A stretch of 64,000 nt of DNA from Streptomyces sp. A 4/2 (GCF_940670765.1 NZ_CALNVW010000019.1:248001-312000), one strand, 5' to 3'; positions 34,217 through 43,343 are shown, counted from the stretch's first letter. The notes: a model not told the origin generated them from the sequence alone. Numbers and translations are program-made.

Positions 34217-35323
34217 GTGACCGGTCGAGTGATCTACGCGTCGTTCGAGTTCCAATTCCCGCTGGGCGGCATTCGCGTACTGAACCAACAGGTCAAGCTG
34301 CTGCGGTCCATCGGCGTCGAGGCGTACCGCTGGACGCCCACGCCGGGATTCCGCTACACGTGGTTCGACGACGACGTGCCGACGCTGTCCGGCATGACCC
34401 TGGATCTCGGGCCCGAGGACGTGCTCGTACTGCACGAGGTCAGCGTGGTCCCGAACCACGACCCGGCGCCCGGCGGCCACAAGGTCATCTACTCGCAGGG
34501 GCATTACGTCAACTTCCTGACCTGCCCTGGTCCCGGCCCCTATCCGGGCTGGTCGGAGCGCCCGGCCCTGTGGACGATCTCGCAGGCGGGCGCCGAAATG
34601 CTCCGCCGCGCCCTGCCTGAATTCGAACCGCACCTGGTGCCGAACATCATTGACACCGAGTTGTTCCGACCGGCATCGACCGGGCGGGTCAGGCGCATTG
34701 CGTGGATGTCCCGCAAGCGCCCGATCGAAAGCACGCTGCTTCGCCGCCTGATCCACGCCGATCCGCGGTCCAAGGACATCGATCTGTACGACATCCACGC
34801 GGTTCCCCACGAGGAAGTCGCTCGCGTGCTGTCGGACACGTCGGTGTTCATCGCGTTGGGAGCACCCGAGGGCGAGGGCTTCGGACTACCACCGGCCGAG
34901 GCGATGGCCAGCGGCTGCCTGGTGACCGGATATGCCGGTGGCGGCGGTGCGGAAGTGTTCGAGTCGCCGTCTGCGTGGCGAATTCCGGAACTCGAAACGG
35001 CGCAGCTGGCCGACAAGGCTCTTGAGCTGCTCGACCTGCCCGACCAGGACGAGGTGCGGCAGGCGGGCCGCCAGTGGATCGCCGACCGCTACACCACCGA
35101 GGCCGCCACCGCCGCACTGATCGAGGGCATCCGCAAAGCACGGGCCCTCCCCGGCGGCGCTGCTCCGGCCACCCATCCGGCTGCCTGGATGGAGGAGTTG
35201 CTGAGGCACTTCCCGGTGCCGCCGGAGAGGAACACCCGGGTGGAACCATCAGCCGCTTCTCCGAACGGCACTCGTGTCGGCCCGGCGGACGACCTTCCCG
35301 TTGAACTCGGCGAACCCGGGTGA
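34217..35323 (+). CDS. GT-B glycosyltransferase (GT4-like)
   Basis: 368 residues from the GTG at 34217, which has GGAGG six bases upstream; the ATG at 34202 has none. The N-terminal half carries the acceptor-side segment (EFQFPLGGIRVLNQQVKLLR) and the C-terminal half the donor motif EGFGLPPAEAMASGC plus GAEVF. LVPNIIDTELFRP matches glycosyltransferases of the WsaF/GT4 group acting on polysaccharides or rhamnans. No membrane helix. It stands alone between two copies of a MarR fragment and uses a less extreme codon bias than its neighbours, suggesting acquisition. Acceptor and donor unknown. Confidence 0.88.
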   Translation: MTGRVIYASFEFQFPLGGIRVLNQQVKLLRSIGVEAYRWTPTPGFRYTWFDDDVPTLSGMTLDLGPEDVLVLHEVSVVPNHDPAPGGHKVIYSQGHYVNFLTCPGPGPYPGWSERPALWTISQAGAEMLRRALPEFEPHLVPNIIDTELFRPASTGRVRRIAWMSRKRPIESTLLRRLIHADPRSKDIDLYDIHAVPHEEVARVLSDTSVFIALGAPEGEGFGLPPAEAMASGCLVTGYAGGGGAEVFESPSAWRIPELETAQLADKALELLDLPDQDEVRQAGRQWIADRYTTEAATAALIEGIRKARALPGGAAPATHPAAWMEELLRHFPVPPERNTRVEPSAASPNGTRVGPADDLPVELGEPG

Positions 35324-35336
35324 GCGGTAGAAGCCA

Positions 35337-35383
35337 AGCGGAGTGGATTCGTACGGCGAGGACCGGGGCCGACCGGACGCCGA
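35337..35383 (+). repeat. 47-bp MarR wing segment, copy B
   Basis: Translates as KRSGFVRRGPGPTGRR in frame with the homologous part of copy A, then diverges. It is a fragment without the rest of a gene, located 13 bases after the glycosyltransferase stop. Confidence 0.88.
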
Positions 35384-35572
35384 GGTCTGAGCAGGACACC
35401 CGGTGTCCGGGCTTCTTGCCCCGGCTCATGCCCGGACTTCGGATGTTGGACGACTACCGGGACATGAACCGCTGAGTGCAGTCGAGTCGGCTGCACCGAC
35501 CGGCGGAGGTTCCTGCCAGCAGGCTGGCCGGCATCGCCGTACCGCTCTTCGGCGGGCGCGACGCCGCACGGC

Positions 35573-35603
35573 AAAAACAATGCAAGCACGCTTGATTGTT
35601 TTT
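35573..35603. promoter_or_regulatory. AT-rich palindrome, probable operator of the Atu-like operon
   Basis: AAAAACAAT(G)CAAGC at 35573-35587 and its complement GCTTGATTGTTTTT at 35590-35603 are separated by AC; only one extra G breaks the symmetry. Such an A/T-rich inverted repeat stands out in this DNA. It lies 53 bases before the first gene of the operon that ends in a TetR gene, the usual geometry of a TetR operator overlapping a promoter. Binding by that TetR protein is inferred. Confidence 0.75.
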
Positions 35604-35656
35604 CGGCGCACTGCCATGCTCCGGGGCACGAAGCCGTGTCCCGGAGGGAGCGTTCC

Positions 35657-36514
35657 GTGTCCGATGCAGGTGTCGTGCTCGATGATCTGGGCAGTGAGTC
35701 CGGCGAACTGGACGCCATCGTCGGTGAGTTGAGCGACGAGACGTGGGCGCGGCCCACCCCCGCGACCGGCTGGACCATTGCCCATCAGATCGCTCATCTC
35801 GCCTGGACGGACCGGGCCGCGTTGCTCGCCGTGACCGATGCGGGGGCGTTCGCCGGGGAGGTCGAGAAGGCGCTCGCCGCGCCGGACGCGTTCGTGGACG
35901 AGGGGGCGGCGGAGGGCGCGGTGCTCGAACCCGCTGTGCTGCTCGACCGTTGGCGTGCCGGGCGCGAAGGGCTTCGGCGGGCGTTGCGGGCCGCGCCGGG
36001 CGGGGTGCGGTTTCCCTGGTACGGGCCGCCGATGAGTGCCGCGTCGATGGCCACCGGTCGGCTGATGGAGACCTGGGCGCACGGTCAGGACGTGGCGGAC
36101 GCGCTCGGTGTGCGGCGGCAGCCGACCGCGCGGCTGCGGCATGTGGCGCGGATCGGCGTGCGGGCGCGGGACTTCGCCTTCGCGGTACGGGAACTTCCGG
36201 TACCCGACGAGGAGTTCCGCATCGAATTGACCGCACCTGGCGGTGAGTTGTGGTCGTACGGTTCCGTCGACGCCGTCCAGCGGGTGACCGGGCCTGCGCT
36301 CGACTTCTGCCTTCTCGTCACCCAGCGTGCGCACCGTGACGATCTGTCCCTGCGGGTGGAGGGCGCCGACGCCGATCTGTGGCTGGGTATCGCGCAGGCC
36401 TTCGCCGGGCCGCCGGGCCCCGGGCGCGCGCCGCAACAGGGACGTGGAGGTGTCGGGAGTGCGCCGCAGCAGGAGGCCGCCGACCGCACGCCGCGACAAG
36501 GGACCGCCGGGTGA
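35657..36514 (+). CDS. TIGR03084-like mycothiol-dependent-type metal-binding protein
   Basis: 285 residues from the GTG at 35657 after GGAGGGAG. DinB/maleylpyruvate isomerase-like helical bundle: LDDLGSESGELDAIVGELS, TPATGWTIAHQIAHLAWTDR (first metal His), MATGRLMETWAHGQDVADAL (second His cluster), FCLLVTQRAHRDDL. It fits TIGR03084, a family commonly found at the head of acyl-CoA degradation operons in actinobacteria. The exact reaction is unknown. It overlaps the AtuA-like gene by 4 bases (GTGA). The C-terminal ~30 residues are Gly/Gln-rich linker. Confidence 0.85.
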   Translation: MSDAGVVLDDLGSESGELDAIVGELSDETWARPTPATGWTIAHQIAHLAWTDRAALLAVTDAGAFAGEVEKALAAPDAFVDEGAAEGAVLEPAVLLDRWRAGREGLRRALRAAPGGVRFPWYGPPMSAASMATGRLMETWAHGQDVADALGVRRQPTARLRHVARIGVRARDFAFAVRELPVPDEEFRIELTAPGGELWSYGSVDAVQRVTGPALDFCLLVTQRAHRDDLSLRVEGADADLWLGIAQAFAGPPGPGRAPQQGRGGVGSAPQQEAADRTPRQGTAG

Positions 36515-38370
36515 GGCCGCTCCGGATAGGCAACGCCTCCGGTTTCTACGGAGACCGTTTCGACGCGATGCGGGAGATGCTCACCGGCGGGCAGCTCGAC
36601 GTCCTGACCGGCGACTACCTCGCCGAGCTGACCATGCTCATCCTCGGCCGCGACCGCCTGAAGAACCCCGCCCTCGGCTACGCCAAGACCTTCCTGCGTC
36701 AGCTGGAGGAGAACCTGGGCGAGGCGCACGACCGGGGCGTGCGGATCGTGGTCAACGCGGGAGGTCTCAACCCGGCCGGTCTCGCCGACGCCGTAAGGGA
36801 GTTGAGTACGCGGGTGGGGGTGCCCACGCGCGTCGCGCACGTGGAGGGTGATGCGCTGCCGTTGCCCGAAGGCGCGCTCACCGCCAACGCCTACCTCGGC
36901 GGCGCCGGGATCGCGGAGTGCCTGCGGGCCGGCGCGGAGGTGGTGGTGACGGGGCGCGTCACGGACGCGGCGCTGGTCACCGGCCCCGCCGCCTGGCACT
37001 TCGGCTGGGGCCCCGACGACCTGGACCGGCTGGCCGGGGCGGTGGTCGCCGGGCATGTGCTGGAGTGCGGCACCCAGGCGACCGGCGGCAACTACTCCTT
37101 CTTCACCGGGCACGACGTACGACATCCGGGCTTCCCGCTGGCCGAGCTGTACGAGGACGGCTCGTCGGTCGTGACCAAGCACCCCGGCACGGGCGGCATC
37201 GTCGACGTCGGAACGGTCACCGCGCAGCTGCTGTACGAGACGGGCGGCGCCCGGTACGCGGGACCCGACGTCACGGCGCGGCTCGACACCGTACGGCTGA
37301 CCCAGGACGGACCCGACCGGGTGCGGATCGACGGCACAGGGGGCGGGGGTGAAGGAGCCGGTGGTGCAGGGGGCGACGGTGCGCTGAGCGAAGGTGCGGC
37401 GGGCAGCGGCATACGCGGCGAGGCGCCCCCGCCGACGCTCAAGGCCGGCGTGACCCGGATCGGGGGCTGGCGGAACGAAGTGGTGTTCGTCCTGACCGGC
37501 CTCGACATCGACGCCAAGGCCGCGCTGGTGCGCGAGCAGGTGACGGATGCGTTCGGCAAGTCCCGTCCGGGCGAGGTGTGTTGGGAGCTGTCCCGGACGG
37601 ACCGGCCCGATGCGGCGACCGAGGAGTGCGCGAGTGCGCTGCTGCGGCTCGTGGTGCGGGACGGGTCGGCGGAGGCCGTGGGGCGGGGGGTGACCGGGGC
37701 CGCGATCGAGCTGGCGCTCGGGAGCTACCCCGGGTTCCATGTGACGGCCCCGCCGGGGAAGGGCGCGCCGTACGGGGTCTTCGACGCGGTGTACGTGGAC
37801 CGGGCGGAGGTGCGGCAGGTGGCCGTACTGCCGGACGGGCGGCGGGTGACGGTACCCGACCCGCCGGTGACCCGCCCGTTGGAACCGGTGCCGGATCCCC
37901 TGGTGCCCAGGCCGCCCGCCCCACCGGTGACCCGCCCGCTGGAGCCGGTGGCCGATCCTGCCCTGCCCGACCCACCGCCCGCGAACACCCCCGTACGCCG
38001 CGCCCCGCTCGGCCGCGTCGCCGGAGCACGCAGCGGCGACAAGGGCGGGGACGCGAACGTCGGCGTTTGGGTGCGTACCGACGACGCCTGGCGCTGGCTG
38101 GCGCACACCCTGACCGTGGAGCGGTTCAAGGAACTGCTCCCGGAGACGGGCCGGTTGACCGTCACCCGCCACCCCCTGCCGAATCTGCGCGCCCTGAACT
38201 TCGTGGTCGAGGGGCTGCTGGGCGAGGGCGTCGCCGCGCAGGCCCGCTTCGACCCGCAGGCCAAGGCCCTGGGCGAGTGGCTGCGCTCCCGTGAACTGGA
38301 CATCCCGGAAGCCCTGCTTCTGGACATACCGGAAGCCCTGTTGGCGGGGCAGGAAGAGGCGGCCCGATGA
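36511..38370 (+). CDS. atuA: AtuA-like acyclic terpene utilisation protein (DUF1446)
   Basis: 619 residues from a GTG overlapping the previous stop. The AtuA core begins at once (LRIGNASGFYGDRFDAMREM) and continues with VVNAGGLNP, ANAYLGGAGIAECL, VVTGRVTDAAL and GHVLECGTQATGGNYSFF. The C-terminal AtuA-like ferredoxin-fold domain starts near residue 495 with VAGARSGDKGGDANVGVW. Between them lies an insertion made of repeated PPVTRPLEPV units. AtuA is needed for citronellol/geraniol use in Pseudomonas but its reaction is unproven. Together with the carboxylase subunits it points to a branched acyl-CoA pathway. It overlaps the next gene by 4 bases. Confidence 0.88.
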   Translation: MRPLRIGNASGFYGDRFDAMREMLTGGQLDVLTGDYLAELTMLILGRDRLKNPALGYAKTFLRQLEENLGEAHDRGVRIVVNAGGLNPAGLADAVRELSTRVGVPTRVAHVEGDALPLPEGALTANAYLGGAGIAECLRAGAEVVVTGRVTDAALVTGPAAWHFGWGPDDLDRLAGAVVAGHVLECGTQATGGNYSFFTGHDVRHPGFPLAELYEDGSSVVTKHPGTGGIVDVGTVTAQLLYETGGARYAGPDVTARLDTVRLTQDGPDRVRIDGTGGGGEGAGGAGGDGALSEGAAGSGIRGEAPPPTLKAGVTRIGGWRNEVVFVLTGLDIDAKAALVREQVTDAFGKSRPGEVCWELSRTDRPDAATEECASALLRLVVRDGSAEAVGRGVTGAAIELALGSYPGFHVTAPPGKGAPYGVFDAVYVDRAEVRQVAVLPDGRRVTVPDPPVTRPLEPVPDPLVPRPPAPPVTRPLEPVADPALPDPPPANTPVRRAPLGRVAGARSGDKGGDANVGVWVRTDDAWRWLAHTLTVERFKELLPETGRLTVTRHPLPNLRALNFVVEGLLGEGVAAQARFDPQAKALGEWLRSRELDIPEALLLDIPEALLAGQEEAAR

Positions 38371-39968
38371 CGACGCTGCGTACCGCGATCGACCCCACCT
38401 CCACCGAGTACACCGCCCACCGCGAAGCCATGCTCGCCAAGATCGCCGCGCTGGAGGCCGAACACACCAAGTCCCTGGCCGGGGGCGGCGAGAAGTACGT
38501 CGCCCGGCACCGCAAGCGCGGCAAACTCCTCGCCCGCGAACGCATCGAGCTGCTCATCGACGAGGACACCCCCTTCCTGGAGCTGTCCCCGCTGGCCGCC
38601 TGGGGCACCGACTACCCGCTCGGTGCGTCCATGGTCACCGGCATCGGCACCGTCGAGGGCGTCGAGTGCCTGATCACCGCCAACGACCCCACCGTGCGGG
38701 GCGGCGCGAGCAACGCCTGGACGCTCAAGAAGGCCTTCCGGGCCAACGAGATCGCGTACGCCAACCGCCTCCCGTGCATCAGCCTGGTCGAGTCCGGCGG
38801 CGCCGATCTGCCGTCCCAGAAGGAGATCTTCATCCCCGGCGGCGCGCTCTTCCGGGACCTCACCCGGCTCTCCGCCGCCGGAATCCCCACCATCGCCGTC
38901 GTCTTCGGCAATTCCACGGCGGGCGGCGCGTACGTCCCCGGCATGTCCGACCACGTCATCATGATCAAGGAACGGTCCAAGGTCTTCCTCGGCGGTCCGC
39001 CGCTGGTCAAGATGGCGACCGGCGAGGAGTCCGACGACGAGTCGCTCGGCGGCGCCGAGATGCACGCCCGGGTCTCCGGCCTCGCCGACTACCTCGCGCA
39101 CGACGAACCGGACGCCCTGCGTCAGGCCCGCCGGGTCGTCGCCCGCCTCAACTGGCGCAAGGCGCAAGCCGATCCGCCGGGACCGGCTGTCCCGCCGAAG
39201 CACGACGAGGACGAACTCCTCGGCATCGTCCCCGGCGACCTGAAGACCCCCTTCGACCCGCTGGAGGTCATCGCCCGCATCACCGACGGCTCGGACTTCG
39301 ACGCGTTCAAGCCGCTCTACGGCCCGAGCCTCGTCACCGGCTGGGCCGAGCTGCACGGCTACCCCGTCGGCATCCTCGCCAACGCGCAGGGCGTGCTGTT
39401 CTCCGAGGAGTCGCAGAAGGCCGCCCAGTTCATCCAGCTGGCCAACCAGCGCGACATCCCGCTGCTCTTCCTGCACAACACCACCGGCTACATGGTCGGC
39501 AAGGAGTACGAGCAGGGCGGCATCATCAAACACGGCGCGATGATGATCAACGCCGTCTCCAACTCGAAGGTCCCGCACCTCTCCGTCCTGATGGGCGCCT
39601 CGTACGGCGCGGGCCACTACGGCATGTGCGGGAGGGCCTACGACCCCCGGTTCCTCTTCGCCTGGCCCAGCGCCAAGTCCGCCGTGATGGGCCCGCAGCA
39701 GCTCGCGGGCGTGCTGTCGATCGTCGCCCGCGCCTCCGCGCAGGCCAAGGGGCAGCCGTACGACGACGAGGCGGACGCCGCGCTGCGCGCCATGGTCGAG
39801 CAGCAGATCGAGTCGGAGTCGCTGCCGATGTTCCTGTCCGGGCGGCTGTACGACGACGGGGTCATCGACCCGCGCGACACCAGGACCGTCCTCGGACTGT
39901 GCCTGTCCGCCATCCACAACGCACCGGTCGAGGGCGCCCGCGGCGGCTTCGGCATCTTCCGGATGTGA
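38367..39968 (+). CDS. Acyl-CoA carboxylase carboxyltransferase (beta) subunit
   Basis: 533 residues. Both halves of the carboxyltransferase fold are present: N-terminal SLVESGGADLPSQ, VFGNSTAGGAYVPGMSDH; C-terminal LFLHNTTGYMVGKEYEQGG, GASYGAGHYGMCGRAYDPRF and GPQQLAGVLS. The arrangement is typical of methylcrotonyl- or geranyl-CoA carboxylase beta subunits (LiuB/AtuC) rather than propionyl-CoA ones. It transfers CO2 from biotin to the acyl-CoA. Neighbouring AtuA suggests a terpene-type substrate, while a leucine pathway remains possible. Overlaps AtuA by 4 bases. Confidence 0.93.
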   Translation: MTTLRTAIDPTSTEYTAHREAMLAKIAALEAEHTKSLAGGGEKYVARHRKRGKLLARERIELLIDEDTPFLELSPLAAWGTDYPLGASMVTGIGTVEGVECLITANDPTVRGGASNAWTLKKAFRANEIAYANRLPCISLVESGGADLPSQKEIFIPGGALFRDLTRLSAAGIPTIAVVFGNSTAGGAYVPGMSDHVIMIKERSKVFLGGPPLVKMATGEESDDESLGGAEMHARVSGLADYLAHDEPDALRQARRVVARLNWRKAQADPPGPAVPPKHDEDELLGIVPGDLKTPFDPLEVIARITDGSDFDAFKPLYGPSLVTGWAELHGYPVGILANAQGVLFSEESQKAAQFIQLANQRDIPLLFLHNTTGYMVGKEYEQGGIIKHGAMMINAVSNSKVPHLSVLMGASYGAGHYGMCGRAYDPRFLFAWPSAKSAVMGPQQLAGVLSIVARASAQAKGQPYDDEADAALRAMVEQQIESESLPMFLSGRLYDDGVIDPRDTRTVLGLCLSAIHNAPVEGARGGFGIFRM

Positions 39969-39975
39969 GGACGAG

Positions 39976-40068
39976 ATGTTGAGGACGTCAGATGTTGAGG
40001 ACGCGAGATGTTGAGGACGCCAGATGTTGAGGACGCCAGATGTTGAGGACGCGATGTTGAGGACGAAC
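39976..40068 (+). repeat. Six tandem copies of a 16-bp unit carrying a Shine-Dalgarno-like core
   Basis: The unit ATGTTGAGGACGCCAG is repeated six times with small end differences between the beta and alpha carboxylase genes. Each copy contains an ATG and GAGGAC; only the last GAGGAC is correctly placed before GTG 40069. Because the unit is 16 bp, the ATGs fall in different frames. Confidence 0.92.
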
Positions 40069-42000
40069 GTGATCACCTCCCTCCTGGTCGCCAACCGCGG
40101 CGAGATCGCCTGCCGCATCTTCCGCACCTGCCGTGAGCTGGGCATCTCCACGGTCGCCGTCCACTCGGACGCCGACGCGGACGCCCTGCACGTACGGGAG
40201 GCCGACACCGCCGTACGGCTGCCGGGCACCGCCCCCGCCGACACGTATCTGCGCGGCGACCTCCTCGTGGCGGCGGCCCGCGCGGCCGGGGCCGACGCCG
40301 TCCACCCCGGCTACGGCTTCCTCTCCGAGAACGCCGCCTTCGCCCGCGCCGTCACCGACGCCGGTCTGACCTGGATCGGCCCGTCCGCCGAGGCCATCGA
40401 GTCGATGGCCTCCAAGACCCGCGCCAAGAAGCTGATGGCCGACGCCGGGGTCCCGCTGCTCGCCCCCGTCGACCCGGACACCGCGACCGCAGCCGACCTG
40501 CCGCTCCTCCTCAAGGCAGCGGCGGGCGGGGGTGGGCGCGGCATGCGCGTCGTACGGGAACTGAGCTGCCTGGAAGGCGAGTTGGAGGCAGCTGTCGCCG
40601 AGGCGCGGTCGGCCTTCGGGGACGGTGAGGTCTTCGCCGAGCCGTACGTGGAGCGCGGGCGGCACGTCGAGGTGCAGGTCATGGCCGACGCGTACGGCAC
40701 GGTCTGGACGCTCGGCACCCGTGACTGCTCCCTCCAGCGCCGCCACCAGAAGGTCATCGAGGAGGCCCCCGCGCCCGGCCTGTCCGACGCGCTGCGCCGT
40801 ACTCTCCGCGAGGCCGCCACCGCGGCGGCCCGCGCGGTCGACTACCAGGGCGCGGGCACCGTGGAGTTCCTGGTGGCGGAGGGCGGCGACCGGGCGTACT
40901 TCCTGGAGATGAACACCCGCCTCCAGGTCGAACACCCCGTCACCGAGGCGGTGTTCGGCCTCGACCTGGTCGCGCTCCAGATCCGTACCGCGGAGGGCGC
41001 ACCGCTCCCGCCCGACGGCCCGCCGCCCCCGAACGGCCATGCCGTCGAGGCCCGGCTGTACGCGGAGGACCCGGCCCACGACTGGGCCCCGCAGACCGGC
41101 GTCCTGCACCGGCTCCGCCTACCGGACCTACCGGTAGGCGGGGCGCCTGCCCTGCGTCTCGACACCGGCTACACCGACGGCGACACGGTGTCCGTCCACT
41201 ACGACCCGATGCTCGCCAAGGTCATCGCCCACGCGCCCACCCGCGCCGAAGCCGTCCGCAAGCTCGCCCACGCCCTCGACCGGGCGCACGTGCACGGCCC
41301 GGCCACCAACCGTGACCTGCTCGTACGGTCCCTGCGCCACCCGGACTTCACCGCGGCCCGCATCGACACCGGCTTCTACGACCGCCATCTGCCCGAACTC
41401 ACCACCCCCGCCCCCGACCCGCTCGCCGCCCTCGCCGCGGCCCTCGCCGACGCGGCCCGCGCGCGGATCGGCGGCTGGCGGAACGTCCCGTCCCAGCCGC
41501 AGACCAAGACGTACCGCTCGGAGCCGGACGGCGCCACGCACGAGATCCGCTACCGGGTCACCCGCGACGGGCTGCACGCCGAGGGCTTCCCGGATGTGCG
41601 GCTGCACCGCGCGGCGCCCGACCGTGTGGCGCTCGAAGTCGACGGCGTACTGAGGAAGTTCGACGTCGCGGTGTACGGCGACCGGACCCACGTCGGCCCG
41701 CACACCTTCACCCGGCTGCCCCGCTTCCCCGACCCCACGACCCGTACCGCCCCGGGATCGCTGCTGGCCCCGATGCCCGGCACCGTCGTCCGTGTCGCGG
41801 AAGGGCTCGCGGTCGGGGCCGAGGTCGCCGCCGGGCAGCCGCTGATCTGGCTGGAGGCGATGAAGATGGAGCACCGCATCACGGCTCCCGCCTCCGGCAC
41901 GCTCACCGCACTCCACGCCGCCCCCGGCCGCCAGGTCGAGGTCGGCGCGCTGCTCGCCGTCGTACGCGAACCGGCAGAAGACGCCCTGCCCGACGCCTAG
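40069..42000 (+). CDS. Acyl-CoA carboxylase biotin-carrying (alpha) subunit
   Basis: 643 residues from the GTG at 40069 (GAGGAC seven bases upstream); ATG 40054 is a close alternative. Biotin carboxylase: LLVANRGEIACRIFRTCREL at the N-terminus, ATP-grasp loop KAAAGGGGRGMR near 155, LEMNTRLQVEHPVTE near 280. A BT-like linker follows, then the biotinyl domain with AMKM near 598, the biotinylation lysine. It carboxylates its own biotin using bicarbonate and ATP and pairs with the beta subunit upstream (LiuD/AtuF-like). Confidence 0.94.
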   Translation: MITSLLVANRGEIACRIFRTCRELGISTVAVHSDADADALHVREADTAVRLPGTAPADTYLRGDLLVAAARAAGADAVHPGYGFLSENAAFARAVTDAGLTWIGPSAEAIESMASKTRAKKLMADAGVPLLAPVDPDTATAADLPLLLKAAAGGGGRGMRVVRELSCLEGELEAAVAEARSAFGDGEVFAEPYVERGRHVEVQVMADAYGTVWTLGTRDCSLQRRHQKVIEEAPAPGLSDALRRTLREAATAAARAVDYQGAGTVEFLVAEGGDRAYFLEMNTRLQVEHPVTEAVFGLDLVALQIRTAEGAPLPPDGPPPPNGHAVEARLYAEDPAHDWAPQTGVLHRLRLPDLPVGGAPALRLDTGYTDGDTVSVHYDPMLAKVIAHAPTRAEAVRKLAHALDRAHVHGPATNRDLLVRSLRHPDFTAARIDTGFYDRHLPELTTPAPDPLAALAAALADAARARIGGWRNVPSQPQTKTYRSEPDGATHEIRYRVTRDGLHAEGFPDVRLHRAAPDRVALEVDGVLRKFDVAVYGDRTHVGPHTFTRLPRFPDPTTRTAPGSLLAPMPGTVVRVAEGLAVGAEVAAGQPLIWLEAMKMEHRITAPASGTLTALHAAPGRQVEVGALLAVVREPAEDALPDA

Positions 42001-42075
42001 CTCGACGGCCGATGCAACACCCCTGCCCGTCGCTCAGTCCGCTGTCCAGTCCGCCGTTCAGGAGGAACCGAAGCC

Positions 42076-43281
42076 ATGAGCACCGCCCGCAACAGCACCG
42101 CCGGCAAGAGCACCGCAGGCAAGAGCACCGCCCATAAGAGCACTGTCCTCGAAACCGAGGAGCACCAGGCGCTGCGCGCCGCCGTCGCCGCACTCGGCAA
42201 GCGGCACGCGGGCGGCACCCACCGTGACTACGACCGGCAGGCCCTGTGGACCGAGGCCGCCAAGCTCGGCTACCTCGGTGTGAGCCTCCCCGAGGAGTAC
42301 GGCGGCGGAGGCGGCGGGATCACCGAACTCTCCATCGTGCTGGAGGAGTTGGGTGCCGCCGGCTGCCCGTTGCTGATGATGGTCGTCTCGCCCGCCATCT
42401 GCGGCACGGTCATCGCCCGCTTCGGTACCGAGGCACAGAAGCAGAAGTGGTTGCCCGGCCTCGCCGACGGCAGCCTCACCCTGGCCTTCGGCATCACCGA
42501 ACCCGACGCAGGGTCCAACTCGCACCGCATCACCACCACCGCCCGCCGCGACGGCGAGGACTGGCTGCTCACCGGGCGGAAGGTCTTCATATCCGGGGTG
42601 GACATGGCCGACGCGACGCTCATCGTCGGCCGCACCGAGGACGCCAGGACCGGGCGTCTCAAGCCCTGCCTCTTCCTCGTGCCGCGCGACGCCCCCGGCT
42701 TCGGGCGGACGCAGATCGACATGGAGATCCAGGCCCCGGAGAAGCAGTTCGAACTGGTTCTGGACGACGTACGGGTGCCCGCCGACGCCTTGGTCGGCAA
42801 CGAGGACGCCGGGCTGCTCCAGCTCTTCGCCGGGCTCAACCCCGAACGCATCATGACCGCCGCCTTCGCGATCGGCATGGGCCGCTACGCGCTCGCCAAG
42901 GCCGTCGACTACGCGAAGACCCGGCAGGTCTGGAAGGAGCCCATCGGCTCCCACCAGGCCATCGCGCACCCGCTCGCACAGGCCCACATCGAGCTGGAGA
43001 CGGCCAAGCTGATGATGCAGAAGGCGGCGGCCCTGTGCGACGCGGGCGACGACCTCGGCGCGGGGGAGGCCGCCAACATGGCCAAGTACGCGGCGGGCGA
43101 GGCCTGCGTGAAGGCCGTGGACCAGTCCGTACACACCCTCGGCGGCAACGGCCTCACCCGGGAGTACGGCCTCGCCGCGCTCATCACCGCGTCCCGCGTC
43201 GCGCGGATCGCGCCGGTCAGCCGGGAGATGATCCTGAACTTCATCTCCCACCAGACGCTGGGCCTGCCCAAGTCGTACTGA
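42076..43281 (+). CDS. Acyl-CoA dehydrogenase
   Basis: 401 residues; the ATG at 42076 follows GGAGGAAC. After an odd leader of AGKST-type repeats (residues 5-20) comes the three-domain acyl-CoA dehydrogenase fold: LGVSLPEEYGGGGGGI, ITEPDAGSNSHRI (FAD loop), LTGRKVFISGVDMAD, NPERIMTAAFAIGMGRYAL and LGGNGLTREY near the C-terminus. It would introduce the double bond that precedes carboxylation (citronellyl-CoA or isovaleryl-CoA type). The catalytic Glu position cannot be fixed by eye. Confidence 0.92.
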   Translation: MSTARNSTAGKSTAGKSTAHKSTVLETEEHQALRAAVAALGKRHAGGTHRDYDRQALWTEAAKLGYLGVSLPEEYGGGGGGITELSIVLEELGAAGCPLLMMVVSPAICGTVIARFGTEAQKQKWLPGLADGSLTLAFGITEPDAGSNSHRITTTARRDGEDWLLTGRKVFISGVDMADATLIVGRTEDARTGRLKPCLFLVPRDAPGFGRTQIDMEIQAPEKQFELVLDDVRVPADALVGNEDAGLLQLFAGLNPERIMTAAFAIGMGRYALAKAVDYAKTRQVWKEPIGSHQAIAHPLAQAHIELETAKLMMQKAAALCDAGDDLGAGEAANMAKYAAGEACVKAVDQSVHTLGGNGLTREYGLAALITASRVARIAPVSREMILNFISHQTLGLPKSY

Positions 43282-43293
43282 CAGCCGCTCCGA

Positions 43294-43335
43294 GGTAGTG
43301 CGAGATCGAGAGAGGTAGTGCGAGATCGAGAGAGG
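43294..43335 (+). repeat. 20-bp direct duplication before the enoyl-CoA hydratase start
   Basis: GGTAGTGCGAGATCGAGAGA occurs twice in tandem; the second copy runs into GAGGAAG, the ribosome binding site of the gene at 43344. Confidence 0.9.
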
Positions 43336-43343
43336 AAGCGCGC

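Larger units (their letters stand above)
35324..35656. other. Intergenic region with MarR fragment and operator
   Basis: The 333 bases between the glycosyltransferase and the catabolic operon hold copy B of the MarR fragment, a GTCCGGGC...GCCCGGAC hairpin near 35402-35435, and the large palindrome at 35573. No gene is seen. Confidence 0.6.

Noticed and set aside
36085..40244. Two long minus-strand open frames (695 and 839 codons) opposite the catabolic operon
   Set aside because: Antisense shadows spanning several real genes.
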